In this document: one piece after another, positions 1 to 8,098 of the stretch
Position numbering within the stretch: position 1 is the stretch's first letter
Layout of the letters: each line of letters starts with the position of its first letter
DNA from: an uncultured Erysipelotrichales bacterium
GTDB taxonomy: Bacteria; Bacillota_I; Bacilli_A; Erysipelotrichales; Coprobacillaceae
Direction: 5' to 3'
Length of the DNA: 14,590 bases
Assembly: GCA_910586805.1 (NCBI GenBank)
Contig: CAJUJC010000013.1
Location: 12,509 to 27,098 of the forward strand
The notes under the pieces: generated by a model
Seen by the model: only the letters and a program-made list of their open reading frames with translations
Database searches by the model: none
Told to the model about the DNA's origin: nothing
Program-made: the position numbers and the translations under genes

Positions 1-67
1 TGGATTGAATTTCTTTTCCTAATTCAGCAAAATTTGCTGATAAAACTGATGGTGCAACTTTAACCAT
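1..67 (-). CDS. rpe: Ribulose-phosphate 3-epimerase, N-terminal fragment
   Basis: Only the first 22 codons are in the window; the gene continues past base 1. The start ATG (65-67) follows an AAAGGAGA ribosome site with a good spacer. The visible residues begin MVKVAPSVLSANFAEL, the characteristic N-terminus of ribulose-phosphate 3-epimerase, in which the PSxLSADF/ANF segment forms the first beta strand and part of the active site. The enzyme interconverts ribulose 5-phosphate and xylulose 5-phosphate in the cytosolic pentose phosphate pathway. The start overlaps the end of rsgA by 8 nt, which implies translational coupling. The order rsgA-rpe matches Bacillus subtilis (cpgA-rpe), which supports the call although little of the protein is visible. 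Confidence 0.85.
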   Translation of the reverse strand, partial: MVKVAPSVLSANFAELGKEIQS

Positions 68-938
68 ATTTCTTCTCCTTTAATTCCTTTGCTTCTTTTA
101 AAAACATCAAATAATGCTCATATCTTTCATTAGAAATCAAACCATCCTCAACAGCTCGTTTAATAGCACAATGCGGTTCACTATCATGTAAACATCCTCT
201 AAAACGACATTGTGAAGATAATGTCTCAAAATCATGATAAGCCTTAGCCACATCCACTGGTTCCATCACAATTTCTAATGATGAAAACCCTGGTGTATCA
301 GCAACCAATCCTTCATACATTTCAACAAGTTCAACATGTCTTGTTGTATGTTTTCCTCTTCCTAAAGATTTAGAGATTTGATTTGTTTCAATATTCAAAT
401 GAATATCTAAAGCATTTAATAAACTTGACTTACCAACACCACTTTGTCCAGTAACAACTGACACTTTTCCTTTAAACAATTGTTTGATATCTTCAACACC
501 CTTATTTTCTTTAGAACTTAAATAACAAACACTATAACCAGCATCTTCATAAAGTTTCATTTCTTTTTTCATTTCTTCTTCATTTACTAAATCCATTTTA
601 GAAATGCAAATAATAGGTTTAATATGCAAATGCTCAATCAACAACAAAAATCTATTCAACAATAAATAATTCATATCAGGCTCTTTTGCCGAAAAAACCA
701 AAAGGGCCTGATCAACATTACAAATAGGAGGACGTACTAACTCATTCTTTCTTTGTTCTAATTTAAGAATATATCCTTCATTTTGATTTTCAATAGAAAA
801 TTCACAAAAATCACCAACAAGAGGCTTTTGTGCATTTTTACGAAATTTTCCTCTTGCCCGACATTGATAAACAATACCATCACTTTTTACATAATAAAAT
901 CCTGATAATGCTTTTATAATCTGTCCTTTTTTATTCAT
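60..938 (-). CDS. rsgA: Ribosome small subunit-dependent GTPase A
   Basis: Circularly permuted GTPase that acts late in 30S subunit maturation (CpgA/YloQ/YjeQ family). The 292-residue product has an N-terminal OB-fold (about 1-70) and then GTPase motifs in the permuted order typical of the family: G4 SKMD (113-116), G1 GQSGVGKS (164-171), G2 around the T-T pair at 198-199, G3 DTPG (214-217). The C-terminal zinc region has ligands Cys244, Cys249, His251 and Cys257. The frame stays open upstream into prkC, but the ATG at 938 has an AAAGGAGA site 4 nt before it and gives the family-typical N-terminus. It lies 13 nt after the prkC stop. In B. subtilis the PrkC kinase is reported to phosphorylate CpgA, so this linkage may be functional as well as positional. 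Confidence 0.95.
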   Translation of the reverse strand: MNKKGQIIKALSGFYYVKSDGIVYQCRARGKFRKNAQKPLVGDFCEFSIENQNEGYILKLEQRKNELVRPPICNVDQALLVFSAKEPDMNYLLLNRFLLLIEHLHIKPIICISKMDLVNEEEMKKEMKLYEDAGYSVCYLSSKENKGVEDIKQLFKGKVSVVTGQSGVGKSSLLNALDIHLNIETNQISKSLGRGKHTTRHVELVEMYEGLVADTPGFSSLEIVMEPVDVAKAYHDFETLSSQCRFRGCLHDSEPHCAIKRAVEDGLISNERYEHYLMFLKEAKELKEKKYG

Positions 939-951
939 GTACTCTCCTTTA

Positions 952-2742
952 TTATTCTGCAGGTTGTTGTGTAGAATTTCCTTCTTCAGGAGTAGAAGGT
1001 GTACCAGTTGGATTTTCAGGTACAACTGGATCATCAGGTTCAGTAGGAATTTCAGGTTTTTTATCATAATAATACAAAATAACCTCAGTTCCTTTTTTAT
1101 CAACAACTGTAAATTCTTTTACTGATTGTTTCATAACAATATTAATTTTCATTGTTTCAATTTGAGAAGGTGTTGTTGGTGCAGGTAAAACTTCTAACTT
1201 AGGCTTAAATCCTAAGTCATTTAAAATACGTTGAGCCACAGATATATCTTGTCCATAAAGATTAGGAACAGTTTCACTATAACCCTTAGAAACAGTTAAA
1301 GTGATCACTTTTCCTTTTATATCTTCAGGATCCATTTTTTCTCCAGCATCAATAGATTGCTCTAATATAATACCTTTCTCTTCTTCACTTGTTTCTTCAT
1401 CAATTTTGACTTTAAATCCTAGATTTGTTAATTCTTTTTCAATATCACTTGATTTTTTACCAACATAATCATTAAAAATAAAATACTTTCCTGATGATAC
1501 TGTCAAGATGATTGTATCCCCTTTTTTTACAGCACTATTTTGCATAGGATCAGTTTTAATAACAATATCTTTTTCATATTCGTCACTTAATTCATAAACA
1601 TAATTTTCATCAATTTTTAATCCTTTATCTTCTAAGAATACAATGGCCTGATCTAATTGCATACCTTCCACTTGTGGCATTCTAAAATTATTTACAGGTT
1701 TTAAAAACAAGAAATAAGCAGCTACACATATTGCAATAACGCCAATAGCAATACCAGAAATAAGTGCAATTTTCTTTTTATCTATTTTTTTCTTTCCTTG
1801 TTCTTCTTTCACTTCTTTTTCAACAGTGTATTTTTGTGTAAAGAAATCTTTATCTTCTGCAACGATTGTTGCTCCATTTTCCTCTTCACCATATTTGAAA
1901 ACAAGCTTATCTTCATCAGTTTTTGACAAACAAGTATAAAGATCTTCAAACATTTCATTTGCATTTTGATAACGATCTTTAATATTTTTAGCAGTTGCTT
2001 TTATAATAATATTTTCTACTGATTGAGGAATTGAAGGATTAAATTCACGAACTGATGGAATATCATCCCTCATGTGTTTCAAAGCAATATTCACTGGTGA
2101 TTCCCCATTAAAAGGAACACTTCCTCTTAACAGTTCATAAAGTACAATTCCTAAAGCATAAATATCACTTTGAATCGTTGCTTTTTCTCCTCGAGCAATT
2201 TCAGGAGCCAAATAATGCAATGAACCCATAATTGTATCAGTTTGTGTCACTTGCGAAAGTGATTGAATAGATGCAATACCAAAATCACCAATCTTGACAA
2301 CCCCACTATCAGTCACCAAAATATTTTGTGGTTTCAAATCTCTATGAACAATCCCCATAGAATGAGCTTTGGCAGTAGCACTTGCAACCTGTTTCATAAT
2401 ATCAATAGCTTCAACATAGTGCAATGCACCTCTTTTATGAATCAATTCTTTTAATGTTTGTCCTGGAACATACTCCATAACAATATAATAATCATCGCCA
2501 TCTTCACCAACATCATAAATTTCTATAATATTTTTATGTGTTAATGATGCAGCAGCACTTGCTTCACGATGAAAACGTGTGACATACACTGGATCACCTG
2601 TTAAAGATGAACGCATAATTTTAACAGCAACAGTTCTTTTTAAAATCAAATCATCAGCCAAATAAACATCAGCCATACCACCTTGTCCAATACTTTGTTT
2701 TAATACATATCGCCCTGCAATTATTTTATTCACCTGACTCAT
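952..2742 (-). CDS. prkC: Stk1-family PASTA Ser/Thr protein kinase
   Basis: Membrane Hanks-type kinase that senses muropeptides or lipid II through extracellular PASTA repeats (PrkC/PknB/Stk1 family). The 596 residues read: kinase domain about 10-270 with glycine loop GQGG (19-22), ATP-binding Lys41, catalytic HRDLKPQN (133-140, base Asp135), DFG (153-155), and an activation segment with Thr167, Thr170 and then GS before the APE at 179-181; a basic juxtamembrane stretch; one transmembrane helix about 325-347; three PASTA domains about 355-416, 420-486 and 490-558; and a Pro/Glu/Thr-rich tail 562-596. All key catalytic residues are present. The ATG shares one base with the prpC stop (TAATG), so the kinase and its cognate phosphatase are probably translated together. 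In B. subtilis the homologue triggers spore germination in response to peptidoglycan fragments. Confidence 0.95.
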   Translation of the reverse strand: MSQVNKIIAGRYVLKQSIGQGGMADVYLADDLILKRTVAVKIMRSSLTGDPVYVTRFHREASAAASLTHKNIIEIYDVGEDGDDYYIVMEYVPGQTLKELIHKRGALHYVEAIDIMKQVASATAKAHSMGIVHRDLKPQNILVTDSGVVKIGDFGIASIQSLSQVTQTDTIMGSLHYLAPEIARGEKATIQSDIYALGIVLYELLRGSVPFNGESPVNIALKHMRDDIPSVREFNPSIPQSVENIIIKATAKNIKDRYQNANEMFEDLYTCLSKTDEDKLVFKYGEEENGATIVAEDKDFFTQKYTVEKEVKEEQGKKKIDKKKIALISGIAIGVIAICVAAYFLFLKPVNNFRMPQVEGMQLDQAIVFLEDKGLKIDENYVYELSDEYEKDIVIKTDPMQNSAVKKGDTIILTVSSGKYFIFNDYVGKKSSDIEKELTNLGFKVKIDEETSEEEKGIILEQSIDAGEKMDPEDIKGKVITLTVSKGYSETVPNLYGQDISVAQRILNDLGFKPKLEVLPAPTTPSQIETMKINIVMKQSVKEFTVVDKKGTEVILYYYDKKPEIPTEPDDPVVPENPTGTPSTPEEGNSTQQPAE

Positions 2743-3482
2743 TATTCATTCACTCCTTTATTTTTCATTAAAATCAACCCTATATTATCCTTACCACCAA
2801 AGTGATTGGCTTCATTAATTAAACATTCTCCTATATCTTCCAACACATCATAACGATTCATCATCTCTATCATTTGATGGTTCGTTAATGAATTATACAA
2901 CCCATCTGAACAAAGCATAATAATACCTTCATCAAACCCTTGAACATAATATGATATTTTCATCACATCACTGACACCCACTGCCTGTAATAAAATATTC
3001 TTTTGGGGATGATACATCGCTTCTTGTGGTGTAATTGTCCCTGAATCTACAAGTGCATTCACCAAAGTATCATCTTTGGTCAATTGTTTCAATTCTCCAT
3101 GATTATAATAATAAGCACGTGAATCACCAACATGTGAAATATGCAAACGATTATTTTTCACAACAACAACAACAACAGTTGTTCCCATTCCTTGCATATC
3201 TTGGTTTTTCATACTTTGTTCTTTCACAACTGTGTTGGCATGATAAATAGCTTGACTCATCCACACCTGAATATCTTCATCACTATCAAGCTTATATGCA
3301 TACTGATATTGATTAATGATGTCTTGACATGTTAAAGCGGAAGCCACTTCACCAGCATTATGTCCGCCCATGCCATCACATAAGACAGCAATACATTCAT
3401 TGTCATTTTTTTGAAAGTACTGGACATAATCCTGATTAACTTCTCGTAAATTTCCAATATGAGTTTTAGCGATGATTTCCAT
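2742..3482 (-). CDS. prpC: PP2C-family Ser/Thr protein phosphatase (PrpC/Stp)
   Basis: Metal-dependent PPM/PP2C phosphatase that reverses PrkC phosphorylation. The 246-residue form shows the PP2C metal and phosphate signature: RxxNQD (13-18), DGMGGH (36-41), GTT (100-102), GDSR (119-122), SDG (192-194) and the GGKDN metal motif (229-233). A longer frame begins at a TTG at 3494. I chose the ATG at 3482 because the residues from there align one for one with the B. subtilis PrpC N-terminus as I remember it, and because GGTGA lies 6-7 nt upstream. The start lies inside rlmN, a 17-nt overlap, and the stop overlaps prkC by one base. A run of six valines (103-108) comes from a GTT repeat. Confidence 0.93.
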   Translation of the reverse strand: MEIIAKTHIGNLREVNQDYVQYFQKNDNECIAVLCDGMGGHNAGEVASALTCQDIINQYQYAYKLDSDEDIQVWMSQAIYHANTVVKEQSMKNQDMQGMGTTVVVVVVKNNRLHISHVGDSRAYYYNHGELKQLTKDDTLVNALVDSGTITPQEAMYHPQKNILLQAVGVSDVMKISYYVQGFDEGIIMLCSDGLYNSLTNHQMIEMMNRYDVLEDIGECLINEANHFGGKDNIGLILMKNKGVNE

Positions 3483-4509
3483 TTGATTCACCAACTTTCT
3501 TTGCTCTTAACTGTCCACAAGCGCCATCTATATCTCGCCCATGTTCTTTTCTTTGAGTCACATTAATTTTTAATCTTAGTAATTCACTTTTAAATGCTGC
3601 AACATCACTTTGTTTCGATTGTTGATATCCATGTTCATCAACAGCATTATATGGAATTAAATTGACATACACATTTAAACCTCTTAAATAATGTGCTAAT
3701 TGCCTTGCATGAATGAGTTCATCATTCACTCCTTTTAATAATATATATTCTATCGTCAAACGACGATTCGTTGCATTAATATAATCTTTCATAGCCTTTC
3801 TCAATTCATCCATAGGATATGTTTTATTGATAGGCATCAGTTCATTACGAATATTATCATGAGATGCATGAAGTGATATAGCAAGATTAATTTGTAATCC
3901 TTCCTTGGCAAATTTTTTCATTTGAGGAATCAAACCACAAGTTGATACAGTAATATGTCTTGCTCCAATTGCTAACCCTTTTGCATGATTAATAATATAA
4001 ACAAAATTCATAACTTCATTATAATTATCAAAAGGCTCACCAGTTCCCATAATCACAACATGTGTGACTTTATCATGGGTATCATTCATCACTGTTAACA
4101 CTTGATTAACCATCTCACCTGATGATAAATTCCTTTGTTTTTTTAAAAGTCCACTTGCACAAAAACGACATCCCATATTACATCCTAATTGACTTGTTAC
4201 ACACAAACTTCTTCCATAATCATGAACCATCAAAACAGATTCTATCAATCCTCCATCTTTTAATTCAAAAAGATATTTGATTGTTCCATCTCTAGATACC
4301 TGCTTTTCTTTTATCTTCAATAAATCAATATCATAATTTTCACTTAATTTCTTTCTTAAATCTAATGATAAATTATTCATTTCATGAAAAGAATAAACAT
4401 TTTTACGATAAATCCATTCAAAAACTTGTGTTGCTCTAAATTTTTTCTCATTGATATCTAAAAACTCATCAACCAATTGTTCTTGTGTATAATCAAAAAT
4501 CAACTTCAT
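3466..4509 (-). CDS. rlmN: Dual-specificity 23S rRNA/tRNA adenine-C2 methyltransferase
   Basis: Radical-SAM enzyme that makes 2-methyladenosine at 23S rRNA A2503 and at tRNA A37. The 347-residue product is the usual family length. It carries the CxxxCxxC iron-sulfur motif (Cys110, Cys114, Cys117), a GTGEP SAM-binding motif (155-159), and the C-terminal GACGQL segment whose Cys331 corresponds to the catalytic methyl-carrying cysteine. The N-terminal helical domain (about 1-85) is also present. The ATG has an AAGGAG site 7 nt upstream that overlaps the end of rsmB; only one base separates the rsmB stop from this start. The last codons overlap the beginning of prpC. The pairing with rsmB upstream and prpC-prkC downstream is the standard Bacillota order. 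Confidence 0.96.
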   Translation of the reverse strand: MKLIFDYTQEQLVDEFLDINEKKFRATQVFEWIYRKNVYSFHEMNNLSLDLRKKLSENYDIDLLKIKEKQVSRDGTIKYLFELKDGGLIESVLMVHDYGRSLCVTSQLGCNMGCRFCASGLLKKQRNLSSGEMVNQVLTVMNDTHDKVTHVVIMGTGEPFDNYNEVMNFVYIINHAKGLAIGARHITVSTCGLIPQMKKFAKEGLQINLAISLHASHDNIRNELMPINKTYPMDELRKAMKDYINATNRRLTIEYILLKGVNDELIHARQLAHYLRGLNVYVNLIPYNAVDEHGYQQSKQSDVAAFKSELLRLKINVTQRKEHGRDIDGACGQLRAKKVGESNGNHR

Positions 4510-4510
4510 C

Positions 4511-5761
4511 TTAATACTCCTTCTTCAACAAACACATATAAAATCCATCACTATGATACTCATAAGGTAATATTGTCATTTCCTTAATCACTTTCATATC
4601 AGGATATTTTTCAATAAACCATTGTATTTGTTTTTCATTTTCTTTTTTATTAATTGTACAAGTACTATAAACCATAGAACCATCATTTTTTAATAATGCA
4701 TATGCATTATCTAATAATTCTCTTTGAATTTCAATAATTTTATCCATAATTGATGAATTATGATACTTTATTTCAGGTTTTCTTGATAAAACACCTAATC
4801 CACTACAAGGTCCATCTAATAAAATCTTATCAAATGTTTCTCCATGATAGACATTCTTTAACTTTGTAGCATCATAACACTTGACATTCACAATCTCAAT
4901 TCCTAGTCTTTCCATCAATCCATTCACCAAAAGAATTTTATGTTCATATAAATCATATGCATCTATTTTTCCCTGATTTTCCATAATCGCTGCTAAATGT
5001 GCAGTCTTTCCTCCAGGAGCACAACACATATCTAAAACATAATCATGTGGATGAGGATTTAAAAGTCTTGCAACCATTTGACTTGACTCATCTTGAATTG
5101 TCACAAGTCCATTTTTAAACTCATTGGTCCCTGCAATATTTCCTCCATGATAATACAAAGCGTCTTCACTTAACATTCCTTTTTCAAACAACTTATTCTC
5201 TAACAATTTTTCCCTTGTTGTTTTGATTGTATTCACTCTTGCTGTTTTATAAGGAATATCATTATTGGCATAACATATTTTCTTTGTTGTTTCTAAACCA
5301 TATTGCTTTTCTAACATTTTTACCATCCATGAAGGATGACTTGTTTCAATAGAAAGTCTTTCTCTTTCTTCTAAATGATCTAAACTCCTAGAAGTTGATA
5401 AGGCATTTTTTAAGACCGCATTGATAAATTTTGAAGTTTTCATACCTTTTCTTTTTTTAGCTAATTGCACTGCTTCATTCACAATTGCATAATCAGGAAT
5501 ATGATCTAAAAAATAATGTTGATATAAACTCATTAATAAAAGTATTTTTTCAAAAGATTTTACTCGTGATTTTAAATGAGGTTCTAACATATATTCTAAA
5601 TAGATTTGATTTTGAATGGTTCCATAAACAAGATGAGTGATTAAACTCTTACTTTCTTTTGTAAGAGAATGTGTTGAAAAAACATGATTCAATGTTAAAT
5701 TCAAATAACTCTGTTCTTGTTTATATTTCATTAATATATCTATTGCTATTTCTCTATCCAT
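4511..5761 (-). CDS. rsmB: 16S rRNA (cytosine-967-C5)-methyltransferase
   Basis: SAM-dependent m5C methyltransferase acting on 16S rRNA C967 (Sun/Fmu family). The 416 residues comprise a NusB-like RNA-binding domain (about 1-130) and a Rossmann methyltransferase domain with SAM motif DMCCAPGGKT (244-253), motif IV DGPCSG (316-321, Cys319) and motif VI STCT (366-369, nucleophile Cys368). The frame can be extended to a GTG at 5794, inside priA. I prefer the ATG at 5761, 4 nt after the priA stop, because it yields the family-typical N-terminus, though no clear ribosome site precedes it. Translation is probably by reinitiation after priA. The GTG alternative has a distant AAGGAAAGG about 12 nt upstream and would add 11 residues. 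Confidence 0.93.
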   Translation of the reverse strand: MDREIAIDILMKYKQEQSYLNLTLNHVFSTHSLTKESKSLITHLVYGTIQNQIYLEYMLEPHLKSRVKSFEKILLLMSLYQHYFLDHIPDYAIVNEAVQLAKKRKGMKTSKFINAVLKNALSTSRSLDHLEERERLSIETSHPSWMVKMLEKQYGLETTKKICYANNDIPYKTARVNTIKTTREKLLENKLFEKGMLSEDALYYHGGNIAGTNEFKNGLVTIQDESSQMVARLLNPHPHDYVLDMCCAPGGKTAHLAAIMENQGKIDAYDLYEHKILLVNGLMERLGIEIVNVKCYDATKLKNVYHGETFDKILLDGPCSGLGVLSRKPEIKYHNSSIMDKIIEIQRELLDNAYALLKNDGSMVYSTCTINKKENEKQIQWFIEKYPDMKVIKEMTILPYEYHSDGFYMCLLKKEY

Positions 5762-5765
5762 TGTT

Positions 5766-7955
5766 CTATATTTGGGTATATGGATTAAAATCACATACCA
5801 CAGTTACCTTTCCTTTTTGTTGTTTATTATAATAATCATTCATCACTTCTAATGCTTGATAGACTTCTTTTGTATTAATAAACTTTATCAAAATACGTTC
5901 TCTATAAATATCCTGCATTTTATAAATTCCACTCTTTGCAGGTCCTAGCACTATTCCTTGATGAATATGATTTTCTAAATATTCTTTTATATGTGTTGAT
6001 GATTGATGTACCAATGATTCTCTCTTCGATTGAATAATAACACTCACCATATGGCAATAAGGAGGATATTTCCCTTTTTGGCGATATAACATTTCATTGT
6101 CATAAAATGATAAATAATCATGGTGAGCAGCAGCTTGAATAGCATAATGATCAGGATTATAAGTTTGAATAATGACTGTTCCTGTCTTTTTCCCTCTCCC
6201 ACTTCTTCCTGAAACCTGACATAAGAGCTGGAATGTTCTTTCACTAGAACGAAAATCAGGAATATTTAAACTCATATCTGCATCCAAAACACCTACAAAA
6301 GTCACATTTTCAAAATCTAACCCCTTAGCAATCATTTGTGTTCCCAATAAAATATTACCTTCTTTATTCTTAAAACAATCTAATAATTTTAAATGTCCGT
6401 TTTTATTTCTTGTTGTATCTACATCATAACGAATAACTTTGGCTCCTTGAATTGTTTTCTCAATATCTTCTTCTATTTTTTGTGTACCAAATCCTATTGT
6501 CTTTAAACGTGTTCCTCTACAATCAGGACAAGAATGAGGAAAAGGTATTTGGTACTCACAATAATGACACTTCAATCTTTGTTCATCTTTATGATAAGTC
6601 AAAGTCACATCACAATGTGGACACTTTATAACCTCCCCACAATCCTGACATCTTACATAGGAAGCATAACCCCTTTTATTTAATAAAAGGATAACTTGTT
6701 CTCCTCTATCAATTGTTTCTTGTATCTTTTGTCTTAGTAAAGTAGAAAACATCGTATAGTTTCTTTTCTTCATTTCATCAACCATATCTACCAAAACAAC
6801 TTCTGGTAATGGTTTTTTATTAATTCTTTTGTCTAATGTATATAAATCATAAACACCTTTCTTTGCACGTGAATAACTTTCTAAAGAAGGTGTTGCACTT
6901 CCTAAAACAACTCTTGCATGATGATTTTTTGCACGTATTTTAGCAATTTGTGAAGTCAAATAACGTGGTTTAGAATCTTGTTTATAACTTCCATCATGTT
7001 CTTCATCCAATATAATCAATCCGATATTTTCTAAAGGTGCAAAAATAGCTGATCTTGCTCCAACAACAATCTTGACTTCCTGACGCTTAATACGACGATA
7101 CTCATCATATTTTTCTCCTTGTGATAAACGTGCATGAAGAATAGCCACCTGATCATCAAAACGTTGTTTAAAAATGTCTACCATCATTGGCGTTAACGAA
7201 ATTTCAGGAACTAACATTATCACTGTTTTCCCTTGTTTTAATATCTTAGCTGTTAAAGCGAGATAAACCTCTGTCTTTCCTGAACCAGTCACACCATGTA
7301 TTAAAGAAACACGTTCTTCTTTTTTCATAATACTATCAACAACACATTGTTGTTCTTGTGTTAAAACAACATGTTTTTCTTTTTGCAAAGAAGCAATACT
7401 TGGCTTTCTATATTGTTCTCTTTGTTGATACTCAACAAAACCTTGTTCAACAAGTTTATCAACAACCCCTTTACTAAAGGGAATATCTTTTAAAGCCAAA
7501 GAAGAGTGTTCCATTAAAAAATCAAGACATTCTTTTTGTTTTGCTGTTTTTGGTATTCCACCATGTAATACACAAACGATCGTTATCATTTTTATACCTG
7601 TTGCTTGATGACTACTTGGTTTAAGTTGAGTTGGCAACATAGCTTGTAAACATGAAATGCGTGGTGATAATGTGAGTTTTGATAATTGTATAGCAAGTTG
7701 TTGTAATTCTTCATTGAAAAGTGGTTCTTCATCAATGATACTTTCTATATACTGATAACGAAATCCTGATTGTTGCTCTAATTGTTCCTTTGTTAAGGAT
7801 GTTTCTTCAATAGATTCAACATATCCAATCAATCGTTGTTTATTAAACATAATTGATACACGTATACCTACCAATAATTGTTTATCATAAAGATAATCAA
7901 ATGTTGTATCTAATGAATGAACAGGATGCTCAATCAAAACTTTCACAATATACAT
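5766..7955 (-). CDS. priA: Primosomal replication restart helicase PriA
   Basis: 3'-to-5' DNA helicase that recognises stalled forks and reloads the replisome. The 729-residue protein shows an N-terminal 3'-end-binding domain (about 1-105), a winged-helix region (about 130-185), Walker A GVTGSGKT (221-228), Walker B DEEH (317-320), GSATPS (352-357), and eight zinc-binding cysteines in four pairs (436/439, 445/448, 463/466, 476/479) inserted between the helicase lobes. Motif V/VI residues GLDF (545-548) and a QVSGRSGR segment (580-587) follow. The ATG has a GGTGGTGAG site 3 nt upstream. It is the first gene of the seven-gene minus-strand operon. In B. subtilis coaBC precedes it and def-fmt follow it; all three are absent here. 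Confidence 0.96.
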   Translation of the reverse strand: MYIVKVLIEHPVHSLDTTFDYLYDKQLLVGIRVSIMFNKQRLIGYVESIEETSLTKEQLEQQSGFRYQYIESIIDEEPLFNEELQQLAIQLSKLTLSPRISCLQAMLPTQLKPSSHQATGIKMITIVCVLHGGIPKTAKQKECLDFLMEHSSLALKDIPFSKGVVDKLVEQGFVEYQQREQYRKPSIASLQKEKHVVLTQEQQCVVDSIMKKEERVSLIHGVTGSGKTEVYLALTAKILKQGKTVIMLVPEISLTPMMVDIFKQRFDDQVAILHARLSQGEKYDEYRRIKRQEVKIVVGARSAIFAPLENIGLIILDEEHDGSYKQDSKPRYLTSQIAKIRAKNHHARVVLGSATPSLESYSRAKKGVYDLYTLDKRINKKPLPEVVLVDMVDEMKKRNYTMFSTLLRQKIQETIDRGEQVILLLNKRGYASYVRCQDCGEVIKCPHCDVTLTYHKDEQRLKCHYCEYQIPFPHSCPDCRGTRLKTIGFGTQKIEEDIEKTIQGAKVIRYDVDTTRNKNGHLKLLDCFKNKEGNILLGTQMIAKGLDFENVTFVGVLDADMSLNIPDFRSSERTFQLLCQVSGRSGRGKKTGTVIIQTYNPDHYAIQAAAHHDYLSFYDNEMLYRQKGKYPPYCHMVSVIIQSKRESLVHQSSTHIKEYLENHIHQGIVLGPAKSGIYKMQDIYRERILIKFINTKEVYQALEVMNDYYNKQQKGKVTVVCDFNPYTQI

Positions 7956-8033
7956 AAACTCACCACCTTATTTCAATATAATATCATAAATTTAAACAAA
8001 GTGATAGAAAAAGGAATGATTACATCTTATTTC

Positions 8034-8063
8034 ATAATATAAACATAACATGAGTCATGACAA
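8034..8063 (-). promoter_or_regulatory. Putative sigma-A promoter of the priA-rpe operon
   Basis: On the minus strand TTGTCA (8063-8058) and TATTAT (8039-8034) are 18 nt apart, each one base off consensus. Transcription would start near 8027 and give a leader of about 70 nt before priA. A second possibility is the extended -10 TGATATTAT at 7986-7978, which lacks a clear -35. The -35 hexamer abuts the gmk terminator, as expected of a compact operon boundary. Confidence 0.4.
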
Positions 8064-8090
8064 TTAAAAAAGTCCATGCATACATGAACT
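8064..8090 (-). terminator. Rho-independent terminator of gmk
   Basis: Read on the minus strand, AGTTCATG (8090-8083) pairs with CATGGACT (8078-8071) around a TATG loop, with one G-U wobble, and is followed directly by a run of T. Flanking A/T pairs can lengthen the stem. It lies just after the gmk stop. The wobble becomes a C-A mismatch on the plus strand, which fixes the orientation. Confidence 0.75.
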
Positions 8091-8098
8091 CTTCTATA

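Noticed and set aside
939..1106. N-terminal extension of RsgA by 56 residues
   Set aside because: The extension is the out-of-frame reading of the prkC end. The ATG at 938 has a proper ribosome site and the family-typical N-terminus.
937..1125. Plus-strand open frame of 62 codons across the rsgA/prkC junction
   Set aside because: It has no ribosome site, has shadow-like composition (Phe/Arg/Ser-rich, opposite coding DNA), and lies over two well-supported genes.
2263..2454. Plus-strand open frame opposite the prkC kinase domain
   Set aside because: It is antisense to conserved kinase motifs, has no ribosome site, and resembles nothing recognisable.
7956..8063. Riboswitch or leader-peptide regulator before priA
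   Set aside because: The roughly 70-nt leader shows no paired structure or known aptamer pattern; only promoter-like elements were seen.
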